Positions 12,323 to 31,900 of a stretch of 64,000 nucleotides of DNA are shown here, piece after piece. The translations under genes and the position numbers were made by a program. The stretch is from assembly GCF_030704535.1 (NCBI RefSeq), contig NC_081812.1, positions 18,733,501-18,797,500 on the forward strand, written 5' to 3'. This DNA is from Vitis vinifera. Its lineage: Eukaryota > Streptophyta > Magnoliopsida > Vitales > Vitaceae. Numbering within the stretch: the stretch's first letter is position 1; each line of letters begins with the position of its first letter. Under the pieces are notes generated by a model. That model saw only the letters and a list, made by a program, of their open reading frames with translations. It searched no databases and was not told the origin of the DNA.

Positions 12323-12567
12323 TCATTTCTAAAGCCTTTTGGCTTATTTAAAAAAGCCCAAGGCTTGGCCCGCCAGCCCGGCCCGCAGCCCAGCCCGCCC
12401 AGCCCGCGGGCTCATAGGTCGGGCCGCGGGCCGAAGATTTTTCCCTGGTCCGGCCCGGCCCGTTGACCAGTCAACGGGCCCATAGGCCCGGCCCGAGCTG
12501 GGCCGCGGGCCTCCTATTTACGGCCCGGCCCGGCCCGGCCCGCCCGTTGGAGACCCCTACTATCAGC

Positions 12568-13004
12568 TATCGACCACCTCACTTAGCCCCAAGGCCCCCA
12601 ACTTTGTAGAGCTGATGCAATAGCTTGATTTTATTTTGGTCGAATTATAGTCTTCTTTGGGCTCATGGTGGGTGAGCCCGGCCCACATCCTACCCTGCTG
12701 GGCCTTTACACCACTCGTTATATTCCGATGGGCTCAGGGATGAAATGACAACAAATTAGTGCAATCGTTTTATTTATATCATTACCAAATAAACGGATAC
12801 ATTTTTGCTAATTTTTTTTAAATTTTCCATGTTATGAAATATAATTTGGTAATTTATTAAATCTAAATAAGGCAAGGGGTTAGTGGGTAAATTAAAGCAA
12901 CAATAAATTATTTAAAAAAAGATAAGTTGGTATGAAAGGAATCACAACCTTTCACACGTATAGTAATATCTATCCGGAACTAGAATGATCGCTGCCATCA
13001 CCAA
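12568..13004. other. Spacer between the hAT element and the MDAR gene
   Basis: Single-copy-looking AT-rich sequence with no open frame of note. It leads into the upstream region of the reductase gene. Confidence 0.5.
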
Positions 13005-13392
13005 TGACGTCAGACTTCTTGGCCCAGAATCAATGAAGAGAACATCCGCTATAGTCTCTTCCTCGCCTCATGTTACAAGATTTTGTACGCAGACATTTAA
13101 CTTAATTGTCATTGTGTGATGGGACATATCAAATTTGGAGCAAATACGTTTTAATTTTAGATTAGTACATGGTTTCCATAAGGGTTTGATCAAATTCAAA
13201 CCCAGTCTAGATCCTAAAAGGATGGTTTCTCTTTTGATGGTAACCGGAACTCCGCACCAGATAAAATCTCAAATTAGGGATTTGTTTTTCTTTTGGTAAT
13301 ATAGAAAACCACTATTCTAATCCGTTCACCGGAGAAGATGTCGTGGCGTCTGAAGAGTCAGCGGCGATGAACGGTGGGATATTGGCCACGTG
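13005..13392 (+). promoter_or_regulatory. Upstream region of MDAR with TGACGTCA and CACGTG boxes
   Basis: Bases 13005-13012 read TGACGTCA, the palindromic site used by bZIP/TGA factors. Bases 13387-13392 read CACGTG, a G-box, about 140 bp before the start codon. Both are typical of stress-responsive plant promoters, which would suit an antioxidant gene. That link is inference; I cannot place the transcription start. Confidence 0.45.
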
Positions 13393-13531
13393 TACGACTC
13401 GTGTTCCCAGAACATTACCATAAATCGACGGTCAGCCAATGACGATTTAACGCATATAAATATTAGATCCCATAAGCCGGACCAACAAACCCAACACTGG
13501 TTTTGCAGATACATCATCGATCGGTCAATCC

Positions 13532-20927
<7,396 letters not shown>

Positions 20928-21503
20928 GATCCTCCAGAATATGGGGGACAAAATGAATGAATCTGGATGGTTTTTTTTTTTTTTTCGCTGGCTTGTTCTG
21001 TTGGTCTGCTTGGGGTTGTTTAGAATGAGGATTGTTCATAGCAGTTCCCTTCAGGGCTGTTATGTGATCTAAATTCTAATCGTTGGTATGATATAAGATT
21101 CACCTTGTCATAAGTTTGTAACTGAGTTAGCTATCTCTAATCTAGATTAATTTGCAGGTCTGTGCTGGAATAAATACATTCACCGTACTGTTTTATTTTC
21201 TTGAGAATAATGTTATTGGGTACCCTGGAATCTTTGTGTTTATTAAGGAGAAGCCTTTGTTGAGCTCCTTTTTGACAGGTCGCCTGTGAGAAACGGTAAT
21301 GCTTATTCCTCAAAAGAGCAGGAAAAACAAATAACAAATCTATTTATCACTTTTCAGACCGTGAAAATGATGCAAATAATTTAAACAAGAAAATAAGTAT
21401 AATTGACATCTTAAATTATGGGTAGCCTTTGGACAAATTTTCAGAACTGTAGCTCATACAGTTAAGAATACAACCAAATAGCCTGTCCTAAAAACTTCTA
21501 ATG

Positions 21504-22318
21504 TTTGGTTATTGTTTTTTAAAATTGTCATGAAAACAGTTTTTAAAAATAGTTTTTGAAAACAGCTTTTAAAAATAATTTTTTATGCTTTCAAAAAAAA
21601 AAATTGTGTTTGGGAATTGAATTATGGAAAATAGTTTTTTTTGTTTTTAAAAACAAAAAAAAAAAAACATGTTTATTTGAGTTAATAAAAAAGTTTTTTA
21701 GAATAAATAAAATAAAAAACATATTTGAAAGTTGGTTTTTTTAATTAATAAAATGTTTTCTTTCATTAACTTGATACTATAAATATATAAATAATTTTTA
21801 TATGCATAATTCATTTATTTAAAAAAAATTATTCCATTTTAAAAATTTTACATTAGCTATAATTTTCTTAAACAAATGATGACTTATAACTATATATAAA
21901 TATATTAATTTCAATAATTTTCTTCATCCTTTTTTAGCAACTGTTGGTAACTGTTTTTGAAAACAATTATGAAAAAATAGTTTTTAAAAACAGTTTTTGA
22001 AAACTATTCTCTAATGTTTTATAGAATAAAAGTCTATTTAAGAATCTAAAATTGTTTTAAACCTATATTTAATATTTTTAAAAACAATTTTTATGTCCAT
22101 AGCTTTATTTTTTATAATTATATATATTTATATAATTATTCTTTAAAACAACTTTCAAAAAACAATTGAAAACGACTAAAAATGTTCTCTAAAAACATCA
22201 TGTTTTCTAATAATAAAAAACAAAAACAAAAAACAATTTCTGATTGTCAAAAGTGTTTTACAATTTTTTTATTTAAAAAAAATACAGAAAACTATTATTG
22301 AAAACAATTATCAAACAA
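21504..22318. mobile_element. T/A-rich inverted-repeat element, family A copy 2
   Basis: The left end (GTTTGGTTATTGTTTTTTAA) is inverted at the right end (reverse complement GTTTGATAATTGTTTTCAAT). The interior matches the copy at 8690-9323 over several blocks, including 'ttgagttaataa' and a run of AAAACAG/TTTTTGAAAA motifs. It is non-coding and sits between the 3' ends of MDAR (+) and RPP2 (-). Confidence 0.55.
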
Positions 22319-22766
22319 AGCCTAAGTCTCCGACATTGGGAACTCTGGAGAAGCAACTTTAGATCTAAAGAGAGAATCTTCATGAATGAACAAAGGTTAT
22401 TCTCCAAAAGTTGTCCATTGCACTGCATATTTATTTTTCCAAAAACCCTGCTATGTATAAGCCACAAAGCTATAAGGAATTCTACACGCAATCATCACAC
22501 AGTTGTGAGCAATTTCCTCATACAAAGGGCAGGTCAAAAAAAAAAAAAAAAATTTCGAAAATGACAAAGACTCATAATATTCATAAATCAAAAGTCAAAT
22601 CCAACATTACTTGAGAAACTGCAACATCTTTTTTTCTCATCAGATTAGTCTTCTATTAACTATGAACCAAGAACTACACTCAATCTGCAGAACAAAAAAT
22701 TTTAACATTTAACTAAAAGCTATAATTGATAGGAAGAGACTGAAGCCTGGCAAGTGTTTCAACCCC

Positions 22767-24668
22767 TTAGTCGAAGAGACTGAAGCCCATATCCTGCAGC
22801 AAGTTGAAAGTAAGAAAATTAATAAAATAAAAATTTTAAATTTAAAAAAATATAAACATGAAAAAGGGACAATAATCAAACATGTGGAAAGTAGCTTGTC
22901 ACTAATAGTGACATGACTGTTATGATAGTAACCTATATGAATAAGCCATATGATGGTAAGTCTAAGTTGAGATTTACCACCCACCCAGTGTATGTCTTAT
23001 CAACCATTCTAATGCATGTTAATGAAGTCTATGATGCAGATATATTTCTTAGAAAGAAGGATCAAGATCAGCAATTTTTGAAAAATCTTAAACTAAATGC
23101 AGTAACATTGAGTAAGGCTTACATCGTCTGATTCTTCTTTCTCTTCAACCTTTTCTTCTTTCTTTGGCTCAGGTGCAGCTGGAGCACCGCCACCACTAGC
23201 ACCACCAACAGCAGTTGCAGCCACTGCAACACCACCACCAGAAGGAACTGAGGCCAACTTCTCTCGCCCAGATGCAATAAGCTCTGTTATATCTTTGCCC
23301 TTAACTTCTGAGAGAAGAAGCTCAATTCTATCGTCATCAGCTTCAGCTCCAACTGTATAGTAAAAGGATATATTCCACTTCAGCAACAGTAGTTCATACT
23401 ACCAGGGACAAAATTGTCAAAAATAGAGCGCATAACATCATGTTTATAACCTTTTTTTAACATTTCAAAGTCTCCTTATTGATGACTCGCAGGCATACAA
23501 TTAGAAGGCAAAAGCTATTCAGAGAAACCTCTCATCTATGAGTTCTCCTAAGAAATGAATGTCATAGATAATATTTATATACAAATGTCATTCACTGTAT
23601 ACAGGTCCCCATATGTGTCCCATTCTCAACTCTCTGTCAAACATTGAACATGATGTGTGGTGAAGCAAATATATCATAAGAGTGCCAATTGAAGGGGTGA
23701 ACCATAGCTAATAGTGAGAGCACCCTTATTATGGCTTGCCCCAAATGACAATTCTCCGAGTTAAAAACAAAAACTCAGGAATAAATTAAAAGGAATCTAA
23801 ATCAACAGTTTTGGAAAAAGGGGGAAAAACTCCATTCACTTTTTCACATTTTTGCATTTACCACTACACAAATCATAAAAATAAAAATAAAAAAGAGTAA
23901 ATGTTGAATGGGTGTATGGCTGTGGACATTCTGGGAAAATGGACTCAACTAATTTCTGAGTTGCAAACAAGAAAGTCAAAGAAATGTAGCAACATTACAA
24001 CACTCCTCACTTTGTTACTATAACCTAGGCTGCAAGACAAACAATAATTGGGATTTAGGTCACAGATTAAAGCCTAAACTCCACCAAGCAGCCATTCATC
24101 CCAAGACAACCAACAAGTAGGATTTAATTCATATGAAACTTACACTGAATCAAATAGCAATTTGCTTCTGGACAACCAACAAATGGGATTCAATTCACAG
24201 TACTAAACTGCCCGTATGAACTCCAACTCCTCAATCCTTAGTCTGATTTTGCGATTTTGTTTTTATTTTACTTTTCATTTTCTTGCAACGGCCTCTCTAG
24301 ACTCCAATTCCCAAATCCAATTTTTCAGAGCATTTTACCTTTTTTTTTAAAGAAACATAAAGACTTTTTCCACTCATGGAGTCTGATGAAGCAAAACAGA
24401 AAGCCCATAGAATATAACAGACAAAAATATATATAAAAAAAAACCGATCTAATTCTCGAAAAGATATAGCAACGTTGCATGATTCAACATTGACGATAAT
24501 AGAGATCCAAATGCAATCTAAATTAAGAAGAATGAAATCCAAAGAAAAATGAAGAAAGAAAAAACCAAAAATAGGGTTACCGGAGCCAAGAATGTCCTTC
24601 AAATCATTGGCAGAAGGACAGGTGTTCCCTCCTAACACAGCTAACAAATACGCAGCTATCACCTTCAT
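22767..24668 (-). CDS. RPP2: 60S acidic ribosomal protein P2
   Basis: This is a component of the lateral stalk of the large ribosomal subunit. P2 pairs with P1 on P0 and helps recruit and stimulate elongation factors. Coding exons are 24668-24581, 23352-23123 and 22793-22767, which join in frame to 114 residues, the normal size. The N-terminus [15 protein letters not shown] is typical of P2, followed by the helical dimerisation domain. Next come a flexible Ala/Gly/Pro-rich hinge and a charged [14 protein letters not shown] stretch. A tiny last exon encodes the conserved tail DMGFSLFD. The 5' UTR probably contains an intron, with a donor CCCG|GTAGTC near 24797 and an acceptor just before the coding start. 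A longer frame starting at 24710 is less likely because it would add residues P2 proteins lack. Confidence 0.96.
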
Positions 24669-24873
24669 CTCTGCTCTAAACAAGCTATATCCCCGCAAAC
24701 AAACAAACAAACAAAATTAGTAACAACAAACCCAAATATTAACATGTTTACAGATTTGGAGAGACAGAGATAAAGAGATAGAGGGAAAGAGAGACTACCG
24801 GGTGCAGCTGCCGAAGCTTAGAAGTTGGAGAAATGAGGATGCAGAGGAGAGGAAGGAGTCGGTTTTTGATCCA

Positions 24874-24892
24874 TTATATAAACCTAGGGTTT
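24874..24892 (-). promoter_or_regulatory. RPP2 core promoter: TATA box and telo-box
   Basis: On the minus strand, AAACCCTA (24892-24885) is the telo-box found in many plant translation genes. It sits just upstream of TATATAA (24880-24874). Further upstream are TGGGCT/GGCCCA motifs (about 24935 and 25043), resembling site II and UP1 elements that usually accompany the telo-box. Transcription should start near 24845. Confidence 0.65.
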
Positions 24893-25263
24893 TAGGTGCG
24901 CACGGGTTACTGCGCCGGGCCGCTCTTAGTGGACTGGGCTAATAGGAATCAGGTCCGTTAATAATTGTTTTGCAAGTTTGGAACCTCAGTTAGGGAATGG
25001 GTTGTTAAGCCCGGTAGCCCACCTTTGAGCTTATGCGGGCTACTTTGGCCCAATACTGGGGAACTAAAAATTCAAATATTTGGGTACGGACGTCGTTGGC
25101 CCGGGAGCATGAGCCCACAAGAAATTCCTACCACGCTTAATCCAATGTAAATGGTTCTGCTTAAAGAAAAGAAAAATGTATGAAAGTTATATCTATGTCT
25201 ATATTTAAGTGAATATTTAAAAATAATTATTAATTCCTGCTTAAAATAATATTCATGCAACAC

Positions 25264-26129
25264 GCTGATTTTATTAAATGTTTTATTTTAATCACAAATA
25301 AGCGAATTGTATCAATTTCCTATCTTGTCTTGAATGGAGAACTAATTTTGTAAAATAATAATAATAATAATAAATAAATAAATAATTATATAATTTCCAA
25401 GTGGCAAATAATGTTGGTGGTGCATGGGTAGGTTTGACTTCGATAGCGGCTGGAAGAACAATGAATCAGGTGGATAGACTTGATGGTTGATACTGAGTCG
25501 ATTTCGTTCCCCTTCCAATTAAAGCACTCTCCCACACAAAAAAAAAGAATGTATGGACCCTCCTGTTTCTTCTTTTCAATACACTTGTGTGGTTTTCTTT
25601 TTTGAGAAAGAAACACTTTGTGGCTCTGCTTTGCTGGACTGTGGTTGTAAGGCTGCCACAAAATATGAACTTTTAGTATTGTTTTCCTCGTCACTTAAAA
25701 ATAATGATTCAATCACAACGGGTTTGATTATTAAGCCATATGTGTATTCACTATTCATTGACACATGTGATCTATTCGTTATAGTTATTAATGTTGAAAA
25801 AAAATGGAGAATTGTATTTGTTCTCTAATCTTTTTTTTACCTCATTTTCTTTTTATTTATTTTAATATCAAAGGACATATGAATTTAAAATACTAATTCT
25901 ATTTCTTCATTAACTTTCTTTTCTTTTCTTTCCTACTTCTATTTTCATTTTCATTATCACTCTTTTCACTTTTGTTAAAATAAATAAATTTCTTGAAATT
26001 CAATTTTTGGAGTATTAGGCACCATAGTATTAGGTAAGGGTGACAATTTGCATGACTAGAACGTCTTTGTATCGAATCAAAGTTTAGGCATTTTACTACA
26101 TAGCTCAACCCAAATCTGATATGAATAAT
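25264..26129. other. Intergenic spacer
   Basis: Moderately AT-rich DNA with short frames on both strands and an (ATA)n/(AATA)n run near 25355-25385. No gene, RNA or clear repeat recognised. Confidence 0.5.
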
Positions 26130-27955
26130 AATAGTATAAAAAACATAAACCCAATATATTACCTAATTATTAAATAAGTACCACGTGGTATTATTGAGAT
26201 ATTAAGAACGTTTAAATATTAGGAAAGTTGAGATATTAGGATATTAATTATTTTTTCCTTATATCATTCATTCCTTGTATCATTATTTCACATTCTTAGA
26301 ATGTTGATTACCCTCTATATATACTCTGTAATGAACAAATAAAAAACTATCATTCATCAATTTGAAGATGATATCAGAGTCATGAAACTGAAATCCTAGA
26401 TATTTTGTCGGTAAGGCCAGTCATTACCCTTCATTTGCGATTTTAAAAAAAAAAATGAAAAAAATACTATTATTTTTCAATCTGAAGGTATTTTTAATCC
26501 ATAAATTATTTTGACTGAATCAAACTATGACATTTGGTCACAACTCGTGGAGATGCATATTGTCAAACATAAAAAACTTTCCTACATTTAAGGTAAGACA
26601 AATCCACCAAAAGAGTCAGAAGATGGATATGAAAAATGGTATGCTGAGAATCAAAAGGTGGAGAGATGATTGTTAATGTCCATAAGTCCAGAAATTATGA
26701 AGCGTTACTTACGCTTACCCACCGCTCAAGAAATTTGGAGTGCATTATCAAAGGCCTTCTATGATGGAAGTGATGAATTACAAGTTTTCACTTTGAATCA
26801 AAAAGCCTTTACTGCCAAACAAAGCGGCAGGTTTTTTTTTAATATTATGGAGAGTTAACTGAATTTCTTTGAGAATTGGATCATCGGGATAAGGTAGTCA
26901 TGAAAGACCCTGAGGACATTGCGGCATACCGGAAATACATTGAACGACAACGAATGCACATCTTTCTTGTTGGATTGGATGGTGACTTTGAGCAAGTTCG
27001 AGGAGAGATTCTACGTAAAGATCATCTTCCCGATTTGGAAGAATGCTATGCATTGATTTGACGAGAAGCAGTGCGTCATGCTAGTATGAAAACAGAATCT
27101 GACAACCCTGACACCTTAGCTATGGTAGTTCGACAGCGATCAACCCAGAATTGGCAAGATCAATCCAAGACCAACCATCATAAGACAGACCCTAATATTG
27201 ATAAGTCAACCTTTAAATGCACCCACTGCAATAAGACCAATCATACCAAGAGTCATTGCTTTGAAATTGTGGGATATCCAGACTGGTGGGATCATAATTG
27301 TGATTAACGGAAGAAGGATTCCAAGAAAACCTCGACTGCAGCGGTTGCCGAAATAGAAACAGAGGCTAATGTTGTTGAGAAAGCCTTTGTATTGGTAGTC
27401 GCTACATATTATAATGGTAAGTTTTTAAATACTTTTACACCTGTTATTAATAATGCATAGATAATTGATTCTGGTACTACAGATCATATGACTTTTGATT
27501 CTAGACAGGTCTCACCTCTTAGATCTTCCTCACAAAAAATTGTTTTCACGGCCAATAGTAACACAACCCCAGTCATTGGGGGAAGGATCCTTAATTCTTA
27601 TTGATACTTTGAATTTGGATTTTGTTTTAATTGATCCATTCATGAAACAGTTACCACACCGTCATAATAAAGGTATTCATAAACCCACATATGAACCTGA
27701 ATTGTCTACTAAAGTCAAATATTTCATAAGTAACTATGTGTCTAACCATCGTTTGTCTGAATCAAATAAGTCATTTATAACTCAATTATCTATTGTAGTT
27801 ATTCCTAACAGTGTGCAGAAAGTCTTAGCTGATCCAAGGTGGAAAGCAACAATGAATGAAGAGATGAAATCATTACAGAATAATGAAATATGAAAACTTG
27901 TAGAATGTCCACCAAGAAATAAGCCAATTGTACTTTTAAAAATTATTGTTTATTT
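26130..27955 (+). mobile_element. Decayed Ty1/copia retrotransposon remnant
   Basis: A run of broken frames matches copia gag-pol in order. First is gag, 'SPEIMKRYLRLPTAQEIW' at about 26685, continuing to 'EECYALI' with stops at about 26857 and 27059. Then comes a CCHC zinc knuckle (CTHCNKTNHTKSHC, about 27225) and a protease core 'IIDSGTTDHM' (about 27465). After a jump the sequence resumes at 'KPTYEPELSTKVKYFISNYV' and 'DPRWKATMNEEMKSL', which lie just before the reverse transcriptase core in this family, and there it ends. Integrase and most of the RT/RNase H region are missing. Upstream, 26130-26365 looks like the 3' part of an LTR. No downstream LTR was found. Confidence 0.85.
26369..26382 (+). 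other. Diverged primer-binding site of the copia remnant
   Basis: TGATATCAGAGTCA differs slightly from the TGGTATCAGAGC motif complementary to the 3' end of initiator tRNA-Met that primes most plant copia elements. Its place between the LTR-like end and gag supports the reading. Confidence 0.65.
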
Positions 27956-28992
27956 TTAGATTCAATAAAAATAGTTAAAAATTAATTTTCAGGAACGGTT
28001 TTTAAAACATTGCTCAAGTGATATGATGAAATTGATTGGGTATACGGCGCAGGTGAATGGAATGGAAGGATGGCACTCTAGTAATTAAAAACCCAAACGG
28101 GGCTGTTTTATTAAAATATTCGACCACGAGAAACCTCCGTACGCGGACTGATGCAAAATAGGAAATGCGAAGGGGGAAGAGAGAGAGAGAGAACTCAGTT
28201 GACTCTCCTCAGTCCTCAGTCCTCAGTCCTCAGAAGTCACAGCTCACAACAACACCTGATCGTCCCGCGTCTTTCTACACCAACAAGGCGAGCGTGGGCG
28301 CGTGTCGCCATTAATGGGCCGTAGCCCTCATAGAGCGTGATGTGGGCCTCCGCTCATCCCAGATTCCCAACAAGGTCCTTCTTTCTTAATAAAGTCTCTG
28401 AATCATAAATGATAAAACAATATCAAATTTCCTTGTCATATCCAAGACAATGATATAAAGATTCATCATCTAATAGTTGGTCTGTGAATATTTTACCTAA
28501 TCCGCTTACCTCCACTACCTATCTTCTATGTGCCCTGCGGTCATCGACAATACCAACTCCCCCATTAGGATTCAGAGTATCACAAAGTAATATAATTATT
28601 TCACTTATAAAGAAACATTGGATTTTTTTGTTCGTACGAATAGCAGCTCTTTCCAACATCATATATAAACATTATAAAATCCCTTTTTTCCCAACTTTTC
28701 ATGCAGCCAGTGTGTGAGATTGTGGTGCGATTCCCACTCGCTGGATTTTAATTACTCTGATTAAGGTTTTATGAAAGGGGTGGCGAGTATGTTAGTAGTA
28801 GTACCACGCGAGCGCGTCAAAACGAGGCAGTGCTTACTACGACAGGTGGGCGTAGCGGTCAGTGGAGTAGTAATTAACTAATTACTAATTAGTAAATGAA
28901 AGCTCAGAAGGGACGAGCGAGGCATAAAGCTCTGTTGCTGCGCTTCCTCTCTCTTTGTTGCCCTTTTCGGTCTGTGTGAAACTTCAACTTCC
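27956..28992. other. Spacer and upstream region of the IQM gene
   Basis: Contains a GA run (about 28178-28192), a short CTCAGTC direct repeat (28205-28232) and CGCG-containing sequence at about 28806-28817 within 200 bp of the coding start. CGCG cores can bind calmodulin-regulated CAMTA factors, but a functional link here is only a guess. No coding sequence seen. Confidence 0.4.
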
Positions 28993-31900
28993 ATGGAGTT
29001 TGAGACCCAAACTCTCTCAAACTTCGATCTCCAATCAAAGCCACCATTTTCTTACTCGTTGAACATGGGTGACGACTCCTTGGAGCCTTATGCTGCTCAT
29101 GAATGCGACACGTTTGAAGTCTCTGATTCTCCCTCCTCGGACGCTCCCAACACCGCCTATTCCAAGTCTCTTGATATCAATTCCAAAGATGACCAGTTGC
29201 ATGCAACCGACGATCAAGACTGCCCTAGCTTCGAACAGGTTCTAGTTTCGAATCTAGACGCCGATTTGCCGGCGGCCGAAGAGTCGTCGGGTGTGAAAGC
29301 TCCAGGAAGCTTGATATCGGTGGAGAAAGCTGCAGTGATGTTGCAGAAAGTGTATAGGAGTTACCGCACGCGGCGAAGGTTGGCGGACTCTGCAATCGTC
29401 GCCGAAGAGCTCTGGTACTGTCTTTAGGACTTCAAACTATTTTTCTGCATTATTTTTCTTGATTGAATTTGAAGAATTAATGATAAATTTTGAAGGTGGC
29501 AAGCTATCGATCATGCTCGACTGAACCACAGCACGATTTCTTTCTTCCATTTCTCAAAAACGGAGACGATGGAGTCGCGCTGGGGTCGTATCAGCCTGAA
29601 TGCTTCGAAAGTAACTGTTCTGTTCTGATGTCGAATCTTAGTTTTCTTTGACTTCTTACTTGTTTGTTTTCCCGAAAAAGAACTTGTTTTAATAATATAA
29701 TGTGAATTGGGAAACTCTTGGTAGGTTGGCAAGGGTTTATGCGAAGAGGCCAAAGCTCAGAAGTTGGCTTTTCAGCACTGGATCGAAGCTGTAATTTACT
29801 CTTCTTCAACACCTATTTGGTGGATTGTATTTGCCCTGATCTACTAGTCTAATGTAAACTATTTATTTCTAATTGTTCAACTTTTGAACTGTAGATCGAT
29901 CCACGACACCGATATGGGCACAACTTGCATATGTATCATGAACAATGGTACAAAGCAGATGCCGGTCAGCCTTTCTTCTATTGGTAAGGATTAAGGAAAA
30001 CCTTGCTAGGAGAAAAGGTAGCACCACAACATTAATACTTTTGTTTATGTTTATAGGATTTTGGCCCTTTCAGTTAAAAGTTTGTAGGTCTTGCAATTGC
30101 CTCGATTGTGTTGTGCCTTATTGCTCTGTGAGAAAATTTTTCAAGCACCCGGAAATTTCGTTTGCATGGGCTGAGGGCTTAGAAGGTTTACATGTCCTGT
30201 ACCACCTTTACATTAATCAGATCGTTGCTCCTCCAACTAATGTGGTTGTGATTTTCATATGATCTATTTGCTCTAATGAATGTGGATTTCAAGCTTGCTG
30301 ATTTTTCATTCTTTAACAGAATGCAGGGAAGCACTGTTTTATGTGTGAAATTGAATAATTTGAAAACCTTGTCATTTTTTGGGATTTTATGTTTTTCAGG
30401 TCACAATAGCAATGTGGCCTCTCTCCGCTGCTCAAAACCTTGTCATTTCTACAATTTGCAGGTTGGATATTGGAGATGGCAAAGAGGTTGATCTCAAAGA
30501 ATGCCCAAGATCTAAGCTTCAAAGAGAATGCATTAAGTATCTTGGACCTGTATGTCCTTCCATGAATTCTATCCAAATTTTCAAGAATTAATAATTTTAG
30601 TTTTGATTATGTTGCATTTCGATTGACAATGTATAGAACTGTTTTTACCAGTTCATTTTGTTTTGTTATTTATTTTTTATTTTTGCCTTTCCCTGTGGTT
30701 GGTTACTGTTGACATCAGAAAGGAAGAGAACATTATGAATACATACTTGAGGAGGGGAAAATTGTCCACAAACAAACTGGAGATCTCCTAGATACAAGCA
30801 ATGGATTGCAAGGGGCCAAGTGGATATTTGTGATGAGCACTTCTAAGAAACTGTATGCTGGTGAGGTAAGAGACTAATGTAATTTTGTTGACAGTTCTCT
30901 CCTATTTCCAGTTCTCATAATGTTTTTTCAAGAAAACTGACCTCTCTTTTAGTACCCCTCCAGAAAAAGAAAGGAGCCTTTCATCATTCGAGCTTCCTTG
31001 CCGGGGGAGCTACTTTATCTGCTGGAAAGCTTATGGCAGGGCATGGTATACTTAAGGTAAAGGTAGTAGGAGTTTGCACGTGTTAAAAGTTGTTGGCAAG
31101 CATGAGAACTGACTTTTGCTACATATCCTGTGCTGGTTTTAAGTTGTGAAAGGTATAACTTAACAATATTCTGCAGATAGCTATGGCATACATATGCAAA
31201 TGCGTGTGGAAATAATGTCCTGCATTCATATATATATATATATATATCAGAAGACGCTTGTGGTTGCCATACCTGAAAAAGGAGGAGGATGTTTCATGTG
31301 GATGACCAGAGATCCCATGGATTTGAACCATCATCTTGTGTCTCATGAAGCATTTGAACTGATGAGTTGCTCTATGTAAAATGGATCTGTAAATGTTCCT
31401 TTCTAAAATGGAAAATGATTTAGAAGACATAAGGGATTGTTCAATTGGGAGACTATCTCAATATGCCTTTTAGACATCTTAGGAACACACATGCCCCCAA
31501 AACACCTATTTGGGGGACCTCTTTGAAGTTTGATAAAAATTTAATTTCCTTACCATCTCATCTTTTTGCTTTGATTTTTCAGTTCATCTCAGCCTATAGT
31601 GGACATTACCGCCCAACTGATGGCTGCCTTGAAAATTTTTTATCCTTCCTACGGGAAAATGGAGTAAATCTCGATGAAGTTCAGGTACCGTCCTGTTCCA
31701 TCCATACCTTCTTGCACATCCTGGATTGATATTTTGCACTACTGTGGTTGTTAGAACCCTCATGGGCTTCTTGAGGGACGGAAAATGTGGTAGTGAAACA
31801 TAACTTGGTCCAGTTTTGAAAGAAGTAATGGGTCAATGCATGCCAGATTTTATGCCTGCCTGTGTTGGTTTCCCTTCCTTATGCTTGGGAGAGCTACCCT

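Larger units (their letters stand above)
9386..12559 (-). mobile_element. hAT-superfamily DNA transposon, nearly complete
   Basis: The 3174-bp element begins TAGGGGTCTCCAA and ends TTGGAGACCCCTA, a terminal inverted repeat of at least 11 bp. It is flanked by a perfect 8-bp direct repeat, CTATCAGC, at 9378-9385 and 12560-12567. An 8-bp target duplication is diagnostic of the hAT superfamily, and the transposase inside confirms it. Both ends carry roughly 140-190 bp of GC-rich subterminal sequence built from repeated GGCCC/GCCCG motifs (about 9402-9546 and 12358-12545), in sharp contrast to the AT-rich interior. Such arrays in hAT elements usually serve as transposase binding sites. Intact ends and duplication suggest a fairly recent insertion. 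Confidence 0.95.
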
